Below the pieces are notes generated by a model that was given only the letters and a program-made list of their open reading frames with translations, searched no databases and had not been told where the DNA came from. A stretch of 64,000 nt of DNA, taken from NCBI RefSeq assembly GCF_004345735.1, contig NZ_SLXL01000001.1, positions 657,197-721,196 on the forward strand, in the 5' to 3' direction. Shown in pieces: positions 15,801 to 25,477 of the stretch (position 1 is its first letter; every line of letters starts with the position of its first letter). Source of the stretch: Rhodovulum adriaticum. Its GTDB lineage: Bacteria; Pseudomonadota; Alphaproteobacteria; Rhodobacterales; Rhodobacteraceae. The translations under genes and the position numbers were made by a program.

Positions 15801-15910
15801 TTTCCCCCACCTTACATCCTGCACGCCTTGGCCCGGCCACGGTTGCCCAAATCCCCGCGCCGCCCCTGCGCAGGGCGCAGGGGATTGCCGGTAAGTTGCG
15901 GTGTAGGGGA

Positions 15911-16396
15911 TCAGCCCAGGTGATCGCTGAACTGCGCGACGACCCGTTCGTAAACATCGCGCTTGAACGGCACGATGCTTTCGACCAGGTGGCCGGGGTT
16001 TAGCCAGGTCCATTCGGAAAACTCGGGGTGTTCGGTGGCGATGTCGATCTGGTCGTCCCGGCCCAGATAGCGCATCAGGAACCACAGCTGTTTCTGCCCG
16101 CGATACTTGCCCTTCCAGACCTTGCCCAGCAATTCCGGCGGCAGGTCGTAGTGGACCCAGTCGTCGGTCTGTCCGATCACCTCGACCAGATCGGCGGTGA
16201 CGCCGGTTTCCTCCCACAACTCGCGCAGGGCGGCGGTGCGGGGCTCTTCGCCCTTGTCGATGCCGCCCTGGGGCATCTGCCAGGCGGGCTGGGGGGTGTC
16301 GTTGCGTCGGCCGACGAATACGCGTCCGGCCTCGTTCATCAGCATCACGCCCACGCAGGGGCGGTAGGGCAGCTTGGCGATGTCTTCGGGGGTCAT
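15911..16396 (-). CDS. rppH: RppH, RNA pyrophosphohydrolase (Nudix)
   Basis: RppH removes pyrophosphate from the 5' end of mRNA and so triggers decay. The 161-aa product has YRPCVGVML at the start and the Nudix box [22 protein letters not shown] at about residues 44-65, with the RELWEETG core. I chose ATG 16396 over an upstream frame extension, because the family begins just before YRPCVG. It lies 37 bp downstream of ctpA; a GC-rich palindrome fills the gap. Confidence 0.93.
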   Translation of the reverse strand: MTPEDIAKLPYRPCVGVMLMNEAGRVFVGRRNDTPQPAWQMPQGGIDKGEEPRTAALRELWEETGVTADLVEVIGQTDDWVHYDLPPELLGKVWKGKYRGQKQLWFLMRYLGRDDQIDIATEHPEFSEWTWLNPGHLVESIVPFKRDVYERVVAQFSDHLG

Positions 16397-16433
16397 GCGC
16401 GTGCGGGGCCGGCGCGGGGCCGGCCCCCCTTTC

Positions 16434-17777
16434 CTATTGCTCGGTCCGCAGGGCCGACAGGCCCTTGAGGATGTCGACGGCATAGGCCAGCTGGTAATCC
16501 TCTTCGCGCAGCTTGGCGGCGGCCTCGGCGCGTTCCAGCTCTTCTTCCAGTTGGCGGCGTTCGTCGTCGGTCATGCTGTCATTGCCAAGCGCGCCGCGCA
16601 GGTCGGCCTCGGACCGGCGGAAGCGGGCGGCCGCGCTGTTTTCCTCTTCTTCCGCGGCGGCGGGGCGGCGGGGCGGCTGGGGCACCACGATGTCGGGCGC
16701 CACGCCAAGCGCCTGGATCGAGCGGCCCGAGGGGGTGTAATAGCGCGCGGTGGTCAGGCGCATCGCGCCGTCGCCACGCAGCGGCACGACCGACTGCACC
16801 GACCCCTTGCCAAAGCTCTTGGTGCCGATCACCACCGCGCGGCGGTGATCCTTCAGCGCGCCGGCCACGATTTCCGAGGCCGAGGCCGAGCCGCCATTGA
16901 TGATGACGACCATCGGCTTGCCGTCGATCAGCTCGCCCGGTTGGGCGTTGTAGCGGTCGCTGTCGGCGGGGTTGCGCCCGCGGGTGGACACGATCTCGCC
17001 CGCGTCCAGGAACGCATCGGACACCTTGATCGCCTGGGTCAGCAGCCCGCCAGGGTTGTTGCGCAGGTCCAGCACCACGCCCTCGACCATGTCCAGGCCG
17101 CCCAGTTCCTCGACCGCCTTTTCCCATTCCTCCTGCAGGTTGGGGTAGGTCTGATCGTTGAACGTGGTGATGCGCAGGACAACCGTGTTGCCCTCGATCC
17201 GCGAACGCACGGCGGTCAACTTGATCGTGTCGCGGATGATGGTCACGTCAAAGGGCTCGTCCTCGCCCTCGCGCACAACGGTGATGACGATCTCGCTGCC
17301 CACGGGGCCGCGCATCAGGTCCACGGCCTCGTCCAGGGTCAGGCCAAGCACGCTTTCGCCGTCGACATGGGTGATGAAATCGCCCGCGGCGATTCCGGCC
17401 TCGTCCGCCGGGGTGCCGTCGATGGGAGAGACCACCTTGACGAAGCCCTCTTCCTGCGTGACCTCGATGCCAAGCCCGCCGAATTCGCCGCGCGTCTGCA
17501 CCTGCATGTCGTCGAAATCGCGCGGCGGCAGATAGCTGGAATGCGGGTCCAGCGAGGTCAGCATGCCGTTGATCGCGGCCTCGATCAGTTCGGCCGAGTC
17601 GACCTCCTCGACATACTGGCCGCGGATGCGTTCGAAGATGTCGCCGAACAGGTCCAGCTGCTGATAGACCGACTGAGAGCTTTCGGCCTCTTGTGCCATC
17701 AGCGGCGCGGCCACCTGGGTCGCCGCCACGGCCCCGGCCAGCGTGCCGCCCAGAGCGGCCATCACGAATCTTTTCAT
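16434..17777 (-). CDS. ctpA: C-terminal processing protease CtpA (S41 family)
   Basis: A periplasmic serine protease of 447 aa: signal peptide (about 1-28), PDZ domain (about 95-175) and S41 catalytic domain. The catalytic serine lies in GGSASASEI (295-303) and the lysine in SFGKG (321-325). The charged C-terminal tail (about 370-430) is rich in Glu and probably coiled coil. It follows an EnvC-like gene by 7 bp on the same strand, the usual pairing of a murein-hydrolase activator with CtpA in alphaproteobacteria, suggesting a shared role in cell-wall turnover. Confidence 0.95.
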   Translation of the reverse strand: MKRFVMAALGGTLAGAVAATQVAAPLMAQEAESSQSVYQQLDLFGDIFERIRGQYVEEVDSAELIEAAINGMLTSLDPHSSYLPPRDFDDMQVQTRGEFGGLGIEVTQEEGFVKVVSPIDGTPADEAGIAAGDFITHVDGESVLGLTLDEAVDLMRGPVGSEIVITVVREGEDEPFDVTIIRDTIKLTAVRSRIEGNTVVLRITTFNDQTYPNLQEEWEKAVEELGGLDMVEGVVLDLRNNPGGLLTQAIKVSDAFLDAGEIVSTRGRNPADSDRYNAQPGELIDGKPMVVIINGGSASASEIVAGALKDHRRAVVIGTKSFGKGSVQSVVPLRGDGAMRLTTARYYTPSGRSIQALGVAPDIVVPQPPRRPAAAEEEENSAAARFRRSEADLRGALGNDSMTDDERRQLEEELERAEAAAKLREEDYQLAYAVDILKGLSALRTEQ

Positions 17778-17784
17778 CTCAACC

Positions 17785-18939
17785 TCAATCCCTTGTCGCG
17801 GCGCGTGTCACGGTGAACCAATCGGACGGGTTCACCGGGCGACCGCCCTGTCTGAGTTCCATATAAAGCGTTTCCGTCCGCCTGTCGCCACCTGTCGCCG
17901 CCACCGGGTCCAGAACCGCCTGCCGGTTGGGATCGGCCCCGCCCATCAACCCGACCGGGTGGCCGGGGGGCAGAACCTCGCCCACATCACCGTAAACCTG
18001 CGCAAGCCCGGCCAGCACCAGCAGATAGCCCTCTGCGGGCTCCAGGATCATCACATTTCCGTAGTCCAGCAACGGCCCACGGTACCGGATGGTCGCCGGA
18101 ACAGGCGTGGTGACAAGCGCCAGCGGGCGGGTCGCCAGCACCAGCCCGGGGCGCGTCACGCCTGCGGCGTCGGCCTCGCCCGCGCGGCGCAGAACGGTGG
18201 CCTGTACGGGCAGGGGCAGGCGGCCCTTGCGCGCGGCGAAATCCGGGGGTGCGCTGCCGTCGGGTGCGGTGGTACCGCCCGCAGACGCCAGCCCCGTGGC
18301 AAAGCTGTCCAGCGTGTCGCTGCCCTGTAGCAGGGCGCGCAGGCGGTCGGGATCCTCGGCAAAGCGGCGGGGCAGGGTGCGCCGTTCCGACATGGCCTTG
18401 GACAGCGCGGTGCGCGCCTGCTGGGCGCCGGCCAGCCCCTCGGCCAGGGTATCGGCGGCGCTTTCCTGCAGGCTGCGCATCAGGGCCACCTCTTGCAACC
18501 GGGCGCGCAGGGCCTCGGCCTCGGCCTGCAGGGCGGGGGTCACCTCGCCCAGCAGCATCCCGGCCCGCGCGGTGCCCAGCGGCCCGGCCGGGTGCAGCAA
18601 CAGCGCCTCGGGCGCGCGTTCCATGCCCATCATCACGCCCAGCAGGCGGCCCAGTTCGGCGCGCTGCGCGTCCAGTTCCAGCGTGATGGCGCGTTCGCGG
18701 ATCGCGGCGCGGCGCAGCCCGGCGCGCAGGGCGGCCAACCCCTGTTCATAGGCGCGGATAGTATCGGTCAGGGCTGCGACGCGGTCATTGGCGCCCTGGG
18801 CGGCATCCAGCGCGCGGCCCGCGTCGCGCAGGGCCTGGGCGGCGGCGCGCGCGATTTTGGCGGGATCGGTCTGGGCGGGCGCGGCGGGGGGCAGCCCCGC
18901 CAGCGCCAGCGCCAGGATCGCGGCGCGCGCCGACCTCAT
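17785..18939 (-). CDS. EnvC-like murein hydrolase activator (degenerate LytM domain)
   Basis: A 384-aa secreted protein: signal peptide (about 1-22), long coiled coil (about 25-210) and a C-terminal LytM/M23 fold ending ETLYMELRQGGRPVNPSDWF, as in EnvC. The zinc-binding histidines of active M23 peptidases are not present (the HxH position reads LVLAGLAQV), so it is likely an amidase activator, not an enzyme. ATG 18939 lies in an ATGA overlap with gpmI. Family members act at the division septum. Confidence 0.85.
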   Translation of the reverse strand: MRSARAAILALALAGLPPAAPAQTDPAKIARAAAQALRDAGRALDAAQGANDRVAALTDTIRAYEQGLAALRAGLRRAAIRERAITLELDAQRAELGRLLGVMMGMERAPEALLLHPAGPLGTARAGMLLGEVTPALQAEAEALRARLQEVALMRSLQESAADTLAEGLAGAQQARTALSKAMSERRTLPRRFAEDPDRLRALLQGSDTLDSFATGLASAGGTTAPDGSAPPDFAARKGRLPLPVQATVLRRAGEADAAGVTRPGLVLATRPLALVTTPVPATIRYRGPLLDYGNVMILEPAEGYLLVLAGLAQVYGDVGEVLPPGHPVGLMGGADPNRQAVLDPVAATGGDRRTETLYMELRQGGRPVNPSDWFTVTRAATRD

Positions 18940-20456
18940 GCCCCGATCAGGCTTTGGCCCGTCATCTCGGGCGGCTGGGGCAGGTTCATCAGTGCCAGCA
19001 CGGTGGGCGCCAGATCCGACAACCGCCCGTCGCGCAGGTGCGCGCCCTCTGGTCCGCCGACCAGGATCACCGGCACCGGGTTCAGGGTATGCGCGGTATG
19101 CGGCCCGCCGGTTTCCGGGTCGATCATGGTTTCGCAGTTGCCGTGATCGGCGGTCACGATCATCGCACCGCCCGCCTTTTCCAGCGCGTCCAGCGCACGG
19201 CCCAGACCCGCATCCACGGCCTCGCACGCCTTGATCGCGGCGGGCAGGATGCCACTGTGGCCCACCATGTCGGGGTTGGCGTAATTGACCACGATCAGGT
19301 CATAGGCGGCCTCGATCGCCTCGATCAGCTTGTCGGTGACCTGGGCTGCGCTCATTTCCGGTTGCAGGTCATAGGTCGCGACCTTGGGCGAGGGCGGCAT
19401 GAACCGGTCCTCGCCCTCTTCCGGCACTTCCTTGCCGCCGTTGAGGAAGAAGGTCACATGGGGGTATTTCTCGGTTTCGGCCAGGCGGAACTGGCGCAGA
19501 CCCTGTTTGGCGATCCATTCGCCCAACGTGTTCACGATTTCCCGCTTGGGGAAAACGGTGGTCAGCCAGGCGTTATGGGCGTCGGAATATTCCACCATGC
19601 CCAGGATGGCCGCGAATTGCGGGCGCTTGCCGGTTTCGAAATCGTTGAAATCCGGCTGGGCAAAGGCGCGCAGGATTTCGCGGGCGCGGTCGGCGCGGAA
19701 ATTCAGGCAGAACAGGCCATCGCCATCGCGCATGCCGGGCGCGTCGCCGATCACGCTGGGTTCGATGAATTCGTCCGTTTCGCCCCGCTCATAGGCGGCG
19801 GTCACGGCGTCCAGGGGGGTGTTCACCTCTTCGCCCAGGCCGTTGGCCATTGCGTGATAGGCCAGCTGCACCCGTTCCCAACGGTTGTCGCGGTCCATCG
19901 CGTAATAGCGGCCGATCACGCTGGCGACATGGGCGCCCTCGGGCAGGGCGGCATCCAGGTCCGCGATGAACCGGCCAGCCGATTTCGGCGCCACGTCGCG
20001 CCCGTCGGTGATGGCGTGGATCGCCACCGGCACGCCCGCACCCGCGATATGGCGGGTGGCGGCCAGGATATGGGTGATGTGCCCGTGCACCCCGCCATCG
20101 GACACCAGCCCCATCAGGTGCGCGGTGCCGCCGGTTTCCTTCAGCCGGGCGATGAAGTCGTTCAGCGCGGCGTTTTCGAAGAAGCTGCCATCCTCGATCG
20201 CCAGGTCGATCTGGCCCAGGTCCATCGCTACCACGCGGCCCGCGCCGATATTGGTGTGCCCGACCTCGGAATTGCCCATCTGCCCCGAGGGCAGGCCCGC
20301 ATCGGGGCCGTGCGTGGTCAGTTGCGCATGGGGGCAGGTGGCCATCAGCCGGTCGAAATTCGGGGTGTCGGCCTGAAACGGCGCGTTGCCCTCGGGGGTG
20401 GGGCCGATGCCCCAGCCATCTAGGATGCACAGGATGACGGGTTTGGGTGTGCTCAT
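18936..20456 (-). CDS. gpmI: 2,3-bisphosphoglycerate-independent phosphoglycerate mutase
   Basis: A 506-aa manganese-dependent mutase interconverting 3- and 2-phosphoglycerate in glycolysis and gluconeogenesis. The N-terminal metal site ILDGWG (about 11-16), the phosphoserine motif GNSEVGHTNIG (about 60-70) and the late TADHGN motif (about 440) are all present. I chose ATG 20456 (MSTPKPVILCILDGWG); the longer frame lacks a family-like N-terminus. It is translationally coupled to the downstream envC-like gene. Confidence 0.97.
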   Translation of the reverse strand: MSTPKPVILCILDGWGIGPTPEGNAPFQADTPNFDRLMATCPHAQLTTHGPDAGLPSGQMGNSEVGHTNIGAGRVVAMDLGQIDLAIEDGSFFENAALNDFIARLKETGGTAHLMGLVSDGGVHGHITHILAATRHIAGAGVPVAIHAITDGRDVAPKSAGRFIADLDAALPEGAHVASVIGRYYAMDRDNRWERVQLAYHAMANGLGEEVNTPLDAVTAAYERGETDEFIEPSVIGDAPGMRDGDGLFCLNFRADRAREILRAFAQPDFNDFETGKRPQFAAILGMVEYSDAHNAWLTTVFPKREIVNTLGEWIAKQGLRQFRLAETEKYPHVTFFLNGGKEVPEEGEDRFMPPSPKVATYDLQPEMSAAQVTDKLIEAIEAAYDLIVVNYANPDMVGHSGILPAAIKACEAVDAGLGRALDALEKAGGAMIVTADHGNCETMIDPETGGPHTAHTLNPVPVILVGGPEGAHLRDGRLSDLAPTVLALMNLPQPPEMTGQSLIGA

Positions 20457-20604
20457 CAGGGGGCCCTTTCCACGGTTGTCCCCTTCTAGGTCCGCGGGCG
20501 CGGCAGGGCAACCGCGGCAACCCGATTGCGGCCCGTTCCGGGCCACGCCTTTTGTGGCGCGCCCGTGCCGGGGGCGCGTGGGGGTATTTGGACCAAGAAG
20601 AAGA

Positions 20605-21075
20605 TCAGGCGCGGTGATAGGGGGTGCCGGCCAGGATCGCGGCGGCGCGGTAAAGCTGTTCGGTCAGCATCACGCGGGCCAGCATGTGCGGCCAGACCAT
20701 GCGCCCCAGCGAAAGCTTGACATCCGCCCGGGCGGTCAGCGCGGGGTCCAGCCCGTCGGCGCCGCCGATCACGAAGGCCGCGTCGGACCGCCCGTCGTCG
20801 CGCCAGCGGGCCAGCAGGGCCGCGAATTCGGGTGAGGAGAGCGTCTTGCCCCGTTCGTCCAGCGCGCAGAGCGTTGCGCCCTGGGGCAGGGCGCGGGTCA
20901 GCAGCTGGGCCTCGGCGGGTTTGCCGCCGCCCTTGCGATCCTCGACCTCGTTGAGGGTCAACGGGCCCAGCCCGAGGGGGCGCCCAGTGCGGTCGAACCG
21001 GCGGGTGTAATCGGCGATCAACTCGGCCTCTGGCCCGGCGCGCAGCCGGCCCACGGCGCAGACATGGACGCGCAT
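20605..21075 (-). CDS. rlmH: RlmH, 23S rRNA pseudouridine-1915 N3-methyltransferase
   Basis: A 156-aa SPOUT methyltransferase acting on helix 69 of assembled 70S ribosomes. The SAM-binding knot is visible with FVIGGADGLD (about 103-112) and the C-terminal LARVMLTEQLYRA segment. ATG 21075 overlaps the rsfS stop (ATGA), the standard rsfS-rlmH pairing of alphaproteobacteria, and gives the usual length. Confidence 0.96.
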   Translation of the reverse strand: MRVHVCAVGRLRAGPEAELIADYTRRFDRTGRPLGLGPLTLNEVEDRKGGGKPAEAQLLTRALPQGATLCALDERGKTLSSPEFAALLARWRDDGRSDAAFVIGGADGLDPALTARADVKLSLGRMVWPHMLARVMLTEQLYRAAAILAGTPYHRA

Positions 21076-21440
21076 CAGGCCTGGGCGGTAACGCTGCCCG
21101 GGGCCATCCACATCTTTTCGAGCTGGTAGAACTCGCGCACCTCGGGGCGGAAGACGTGAACGATGATGTCGCCCGCGTCGATCAGCACCCAGTCGCCCTG
21201 GTCCTTGCCCTCGACCTTGGTCGTGCGGCCCAGTTCCTGTTTTAGGCGATCCTTCAGCTTGTCCGAGATCGAGGCCACCTGCCGGGTCGAGCGCCCCGAG
21301 CAGATCACCATGTAATCGGCCATGCTGGATTTGCCGCGCAGGTCGATCGTGGTGATGTCTTCGGCCTTGTCGTCTTCGAGAGAGGCGCGGATATGGGCGA
21401 GCAGATCCTCGCTGGACATATCGGGAAACAGCCCGGTCAT
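21075..21440 (-). CDS. rsfS: RsfS, ribosomal silencing factor
   Basis: A 121-aa protein that binds ribosomal protein L14 and blocks subunit joining under starvation. The family core DYMVICSGRSTRQVASIS (about 42-59) and the later DWVLIDAGDIIVHVF (about 84-98) are clear. The first codon is placed at ATG 21440; a later ATG (codon 8) would also leave the fold intact. It is translationally coupled to rlmH. Confidence 0.95.
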   Translation of the reverse strand: MTGLFPDMSSEDLLAHIRASLEDDKAEDITTIDLRGKSSMADYMVICSGRSTRQVASISDKLKDRLKQELGRTTKVEGKDQGDWVLIDAGDIIVHVFRPEVREFYQLEKMWMAPGSVTAQA

Positions 21441-21614
21441 GGCTGCGTTCGATGCGGCCGCCTCATGGGCCGCCTCAACATGGTGAGACAGGACATAGTC
21501 CTCCTACTTTGCACGCCGTCAGGGCCCCGGCGCCGGGCACGGACGGTAATGTAACATCGGGGGGATGAAATCTCAATGTGGGGCGCGGGCCTGCGGCGTC
21601 GTTCCGCCGGTGGA

Positions 21615-22931
21615 TCATTCTGCGCCGCCGGGGGCATGGTCCAGCAGCCGCACCTCGCGTTGGGGGAAGGGGATGGAGATGCCGTTTTCCCTGAACGCAT
21701 CCCACAGCGCCAGAAAGACCGCGCCGCGCACATTGGTCAGCCCCTCGGTCGGGTCGGTGATCCAGAAGCGCAGGATATAGTCCACGGAACTGTCGCCGAA
21801 GCCCACGATATGGCAGACCGGCGGGCGGTCGGCCAGCACGCGCCCGACGCTTTGGGCGGCCGCGACGGCGATCTTGCGGACCTTGTGCGGATCGTCGCCG
21901 TAAGAGGTGCCGAAATGGATGTCCAGGCGGACGAATTCGTTGGAGTGGGACCAGTTGACCACCTGGCTGGTAATCAGATCCTCGTTCGGGATCAGGAATT
22001 CCTTGCCGTCGCGGGTGACCACGGACACGTAGCGCGCGCCCAACGAATTGATCCAGCCGAAGGTGTCGCCCAGGGAAATCACGTCGCCGGGCTTGATCGA
22101 CTTGTCCAGCAGGATGATGACGCCGGAAACTAGGTTCGACACCACCTTTTGCAGGCCGAAGCCCAGGCCCACGCCGATGGCGCCGGACAGTACGGCAAGG
22201 CCGGTCAGGTCCACGCCGACCGTTTTCAGCCCGATAAAGATCGCCGCGGCATAGAGTGCGATCTGCATGACCTTGACGATCAGCACCCGCATGGAGGGCG
22301 AGATGGTCTCGTCCGCGCGGATGCGTCGGGCCGAGTTGCGCGCGACCAGCCGGGCCAGCGTGAACAGGATGCCGGTCACGACCGCCGCCTTCAGCAGCAG
22401 CAGGGCCGAGATACGCCCCTGGCCCAGGGTCAGGCCGATATTGTCCAGCACGGCGGCGGCCTCGTCCGAGAGGCCCAGGATATACAGCGTGACAAAGGCC
22501 CACAGCGCCCATGTCACCAGCCGGCGCAGCGCCGGTGTCACCACCAGCCGCGCGGCCAGCCCCACGCCCAGCCAGGCGGTGGCCAGCGTTGCGGCGATGG
22601 AAAGGAAATAGGCGCGCGAATCCCAGGTCAGTTCACGGATGGCCCAGACCAGCACCCAGGACAGCGCAACGAACAAGATCAGCCGCAGCCGTTTCAGCAG
22701 CACCAGCCCGGTGCGCAGGCGCCACATCGGCCAGCCCTGCCGCGCGCGCAGCCAGTCGTGCAGGGGCGTGTGCAGGATCCGCGCCAGCACTTGCACCAGC
22801 AGGGCCAGCCCCAGGATGAACCCCAACTGATACTGCCCCCAGCCCGGCCGCGTCAGCCGCGCAAGCAGGTCGCGCAACGGCTCTGCCAGTGCGATCAGTT
22901 GTTCCAGAACGGGGGTCGGGTCGGTTTCCAT
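21615..22931 (-). CDS. MscS-family mechanosensitive ion channel
   Basis: A 438-aa inner-membrane channel with about six helices and the MscS core. The pore-lining TM3 shows GAIGVGLGFGLQKVVSNLVSG (about 245-265), followed by the beta domain (DKSIKPGDVI) and a C-terminal alpha/beta domain. It probably releases solutes during osmotic downshock. I chose ATG 22931 (METDPTP) at the point where family-like sequence begins. It is larger than E. coli MscS because of the extra N-terminal helices. Confidence 0.92.
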   Translation of the reverse strand: METDPTPVLEQLIALAEPLRDLLARLTRPGWGQYQLGFILGLALLVQVLARILHTPLHDWLRARQGWPMWRLRTGLVLLKRLRLILFVALSWVLVWAIRELTWDSRAYFLSIAATLATAWLGVGLAARLVVTPALRRLVTWALWAFVTLYILGLSDEAAAVLDNIGLTLGQGRISALLLLKAAVVTGILFTLARLVARNSARRIRADETISPSMRVLIVKVMQIALYAAAIFIGLKTVGVDLTGLAVLSGAIGVGLGFGLQKVVSNLVSGVIILLDKSIKPGDVISLGDTFGWINSLGARYVSVVTRDGKEFLIPNEDLITSQVVNWSHSNEFVRLDIHFGTSYGDDPHKVRKIAVAAAQSVGRVLADRPPVCHIVGFGDSSVDYILRFWITDPTEGLTNVRGAVFLALWDAFRENGISIPFPQREVRLLDHAPGGAE

Positions 22932-23024
22932 CGGCTCTCTCTCTGGGCAGAGTGGCACGCACCCCCCGTTCAGACAAGCGCGCCGCCCTTGATCGCAGGG
23001 CCGCAAGCGCGTATCTCGCAGCGC

Positions 23025-23111
23025 ATGACTCGCATCTTCGACATGGACGACCGCGCGCGCCTGCCCTGGCGCTTTCACGGTGCAAGGCGCACGGTGCTGG
23101 CCCGCCTATGA
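23025..23111 (+). CDS. Possible 28-aa leader peptide upstream of leuC
   Basis: A short ORF beginning MTRIFDMDDRARLPW and ending VLARL, with stop TGA at 23109-23111. The stop sits in the loop of a hairpin, CCCGCC-TATGA-GGCGGG (23101-23117), 48 bp before leuC. Four of its codons are for leucine, two near the end (CTG and CTA). No strong ribosome site is seen. It may be a regulatory leader, a small protein or chance; I do not recognise it. Confidence 0.3.
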   Translation: MTRIFDMDDRARLPWRFHGARRTVLARL

Positions 23112-23165
23112 GGCGGGACCAATCCCGTTCAGCCATTTCCATTCGAAAAAGCCGCGGAGAGTTCC

Positions 23166-24584
23166 ATGACCGGCAAGACGCTTTACGACAAGATCTGGGA
23201 TGCCCACCTCGTTGATGAATCCGAGGATGGCACCAGCCTGCTGTATATCGACCGTCACCTCGTGCACGAGGTGACCAGCCCGCAAGCCTTTGAGGGGTTG
23301 CGGATGACAGGGCGCAGCGTGCGTGCGCCCGGCAAGACGATCGCCGTGCCCGATCACAACGTGCCCACCACCGCCGGGCGCGAAAACATCGCCAACATGA
23401 CCGAGGAATCGCGCATCCAGGTTCAGGCGCTGGACCAGAACGCCCGCGATTTCGGGATCAACTATTACCCGGTTTCCGACATCCGCCAGGGGATCGTGCA
23501 TATCGTCGGCCCCGAACAGGGCTGGACCCTGCCGGGCATGACCGTGGTTTGCGGTGACAGCCATACGGCCACCCACGGCGCCTTTGGTGCGCTGGCCCAC
23601 GGCATCGGCACGTCCGAGGTGGAACATGTGCTGGCCACCCAGACCCTGATCCAGAAGAAATCGAAGAACATGAAGGTGGAGATCACCGGCCAACTGCCGC
23701 CGGGCGTCACCGCCAAGGACATCACGCTGTCGATCATCGGCAAGACCGGCACCGCGGGCGGCACCGGCTATGTGATCGAATATTGCGGCGAGGCGATCCG
23801 CTCGCTGTCGATGGAAGGGCGGATGACCGTCTGCAACATGGCGATCGAGGGCGGCGCGCGCGCCGGCATCATCGCGCCGGACGAAACCACCTTTGACTAC
23901 GTCAAGGGCCGGCCCCATGCGCCCAAGGGCGCCCAGTGGGAGGCCGCCCTGGCCTGGTGGAAGACGCTGTATTCCGACGACGACGCCCATTGGGACAAGG
24001 TCGTGACCATCCGGGCCGAGGATATCGCCCCCGTGGTCACCTGGGGCACCTCGCCCGAGGACGTGCTGCCGATCACCGGCACCGTGCCCGCGCCGCAGGA
24101 TTTCCAGGGCGGCAAGGTCGAGGCCGCAGCGCGCTCGCTGGATTACATGGGGCTGGAACCGGGCACGCCGTTGACCGACATCAAGATCGACGCGGTGTTC
24201 ATCGGATCCTGCACCAATGGCCGGATCGAGGATCTGCGCGCCGCCGCCGAAATCCTGAAGGGCCGCAAGCTGGCCGATGGCGTGCGGGGCATGGTCGTGC
24301 CGGGCTCGGGCCTTGTCCGCGCCCAGGCCGAGGAAGAGGGGCTGGACAAGATCTTTATCGAGGCCGGTTTCGAATGGCGCCTTGCGGGTTGTTCGATGTG
24401 CCTGGGCATGAACCCTGACCAGCTGGCCCCGGGCGAGCGGTGCGCGGCCACATCCAACCGCAACTTTGAGGGCCGCATGGGCCGCGGCGGGCGCACCCAC
24501 CTGATGAGCCCGGTCATGGCCGCGGCGGCGGGGGTCACAGGGCACCTGACGGATGTGCGCGAGATGATGGCGGAAACGGTGTAA
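23166..24584 (+). CDS. leuC: LeuC, 3-isopropylmalate dehydratase large subunit
   Basis: With LeuD it isomerises 2-isopropylmalate to 3-isopropylmalate in leucine synthesis. The 472-aa product is an aconitase-fold enzyme whose [4Fe-4S] ligands lie in GSCTNGR (about 347-353) and [10 protein letters not shown] (about 408-417). [14 protein letters not shown] (about 131-144) is a family signature. leuD follows after 12 bp, so the two subunits are co-transcribed. Confidence 0.98.
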   Translation: MTGKTLYDKIWDAHLVDESEDGTSLLYIDRHLVHEVTSPQAFEGLRMTGRSVRAPGKTIAVPDHNVPTTAGRENIANMTEESRIQVQALDQNARDFGINYYPVSDIRQGIVHIVGPEQGWTLPGMTVVCGDSHTATHGAFGALAHGIGTSEVEHVLATQTLIQKKSKNMKVEITGQLPPGVTAKDITLSIIGKTGTAGGTGYVIEYCGEAIRSLSMEGRMTVCNMAIEGGARAGIIAPDETTFDYVKGRPHAPKGAQWEAALAWWKTLYSDDDAHWDKVVTIRAEDIAPVVTWGTSPEDVLPITGTVPAPQDFQGGKVEAAARSLDYMGLEPGTPLTDIKIDAVFIGSCTNGRIEDLRAAAEILKGRKLADGVRGMVVPGSGLVRAQAEEEGLDKIFIEAGFEWRLAGCSMCLGMNPDQLAPGERCAATSNRNFEGRMGRGGRTHLMSPVMAAAAGVTGHLTDVREMMAETV

Positions 24585-24596
24585 GGAGCGGAACCG

Positions 24597-25202
24597 ATGG
24601 AAAAGTTCGAAAAACTCACCGGCATCGCCGCACCGCTGCCGCTGGTCAATATCGACACCGACATGATCATCCCCAAGCAGTTCCTCAAGACGATCAAGCG
24701 CGAGGGGCTGGGCGTGAACCTGTTCGATGAGATGCGCTATGACGATCAGGGCAATGAAAACCCCGATTTCGTGCTGAACAAGCCCGCATATCGCCAGGCT
24801 GAAATCCTGATTGCGGGCGACAATTTCGGCTGCGGCTCGTCGCGGGAACATGCCCCTTGGGCGATCAAGGATTTCGGCATCCGCTGCGTGATTGCGCCCA
24901 GCTTTGCCGACATCTTCTTCAACAACTGCTTCAAGAACGGCATCCTGCCGATCCCGCTGCCGCAAGAGCAGGTGGATATCCTGATGAAGGATGCCGAAAA
25001 GGGCGCGAACGCGCGGATGACGGTGGATCTGGAAAATCAGGTCATCACCACGTCGGATGGCGAAGAAATCGCCTTTGACGTCGATCCGTTCCGCAAGCAC
25101 TGTCTGCTGGAGGGGCTGGACGATATTGGCCTGACGCTGGCCAAGGCGCCCTCGATCGACGGGTTCGAATCCCAGATGGCGCAGGAACGCCCCTGGGTCT
25201 GA
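24597..25202 (+). CDS. leuD: LeuD, 3-isopropylmalate dehydratase small subunit
   Basis: The 201-aa swivel-domain subunit of isopropylmalate isomerase. [15 protein letters not shown] (about 77-91) is the substrate-recognition loop, and it begins with [18 protein letters not shown] near residue 16-33. It follows leuC closely and is followed by a clear terminator, so leuB further downstream must have its own transcription. Confidence 0.98.
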   Translation: MEKFEKLTGIAAPLPLVNIDTDMIIPKQFLKTIKREGLGVNLFDEMRYDDQGNENPDFVLNKPAYRQAEILIAGDNFGCGSSREHAPWAIKDFGIRCVIAPSFADIFFNNCFKNGILPIPLPQEQVDILMKDAEKGANARMTVDLENQVITTSDGEEIAFDVDPFRKHCLLEGLDDIGLTLAKAPSIDGFESQMAQERPWV

Positions 25203-25248
25203 TCCGGCGGCGCCGTTGTGGCGTGATTGCCCTGAATGCCAAGATGTT

Positions 25249-25277
25249 GGGTCGCCCGAGAGGGCGGCCCTTTTTAA
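25249..25277 (+). terminator. Intrinsic terminator of leuCD
   Basis: Stem GGGTCGCCC/GGGCGGCCC with a GAGA tetraloop and a following T5 run, 46 bp after leuD. The remaining gap to 25477 is AT-richer than its surroundings and holds a TTAACCAT motif at 25336-25343 that resembles a CtrA half-site. Confidence 0.88.
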
Positions 25278-25477
25278 TTGGGGAATTGATGCAAAGTGGC
25301 GACAGTTCTTCCATGAAAATGCCCGAAAGAAATCGTTAACCATAACAGTGCCTTGCCAGGCATGGCGAATGTTGGCAAAAATGGGGCAAAGTTATGGCGA
25401 TCCGTCAAAATCTACGGAATGCCGAAAGCAGGCGGCGCGGCAACGTATCGCGCACGAGCAGTCGAGGAGCACAGGCA

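Noticed and set aside
17785..18939. Active M23 metallopeptidase
   Set aside because: The zinc-binding histidines are missing; an EnvC-like activator fits better.
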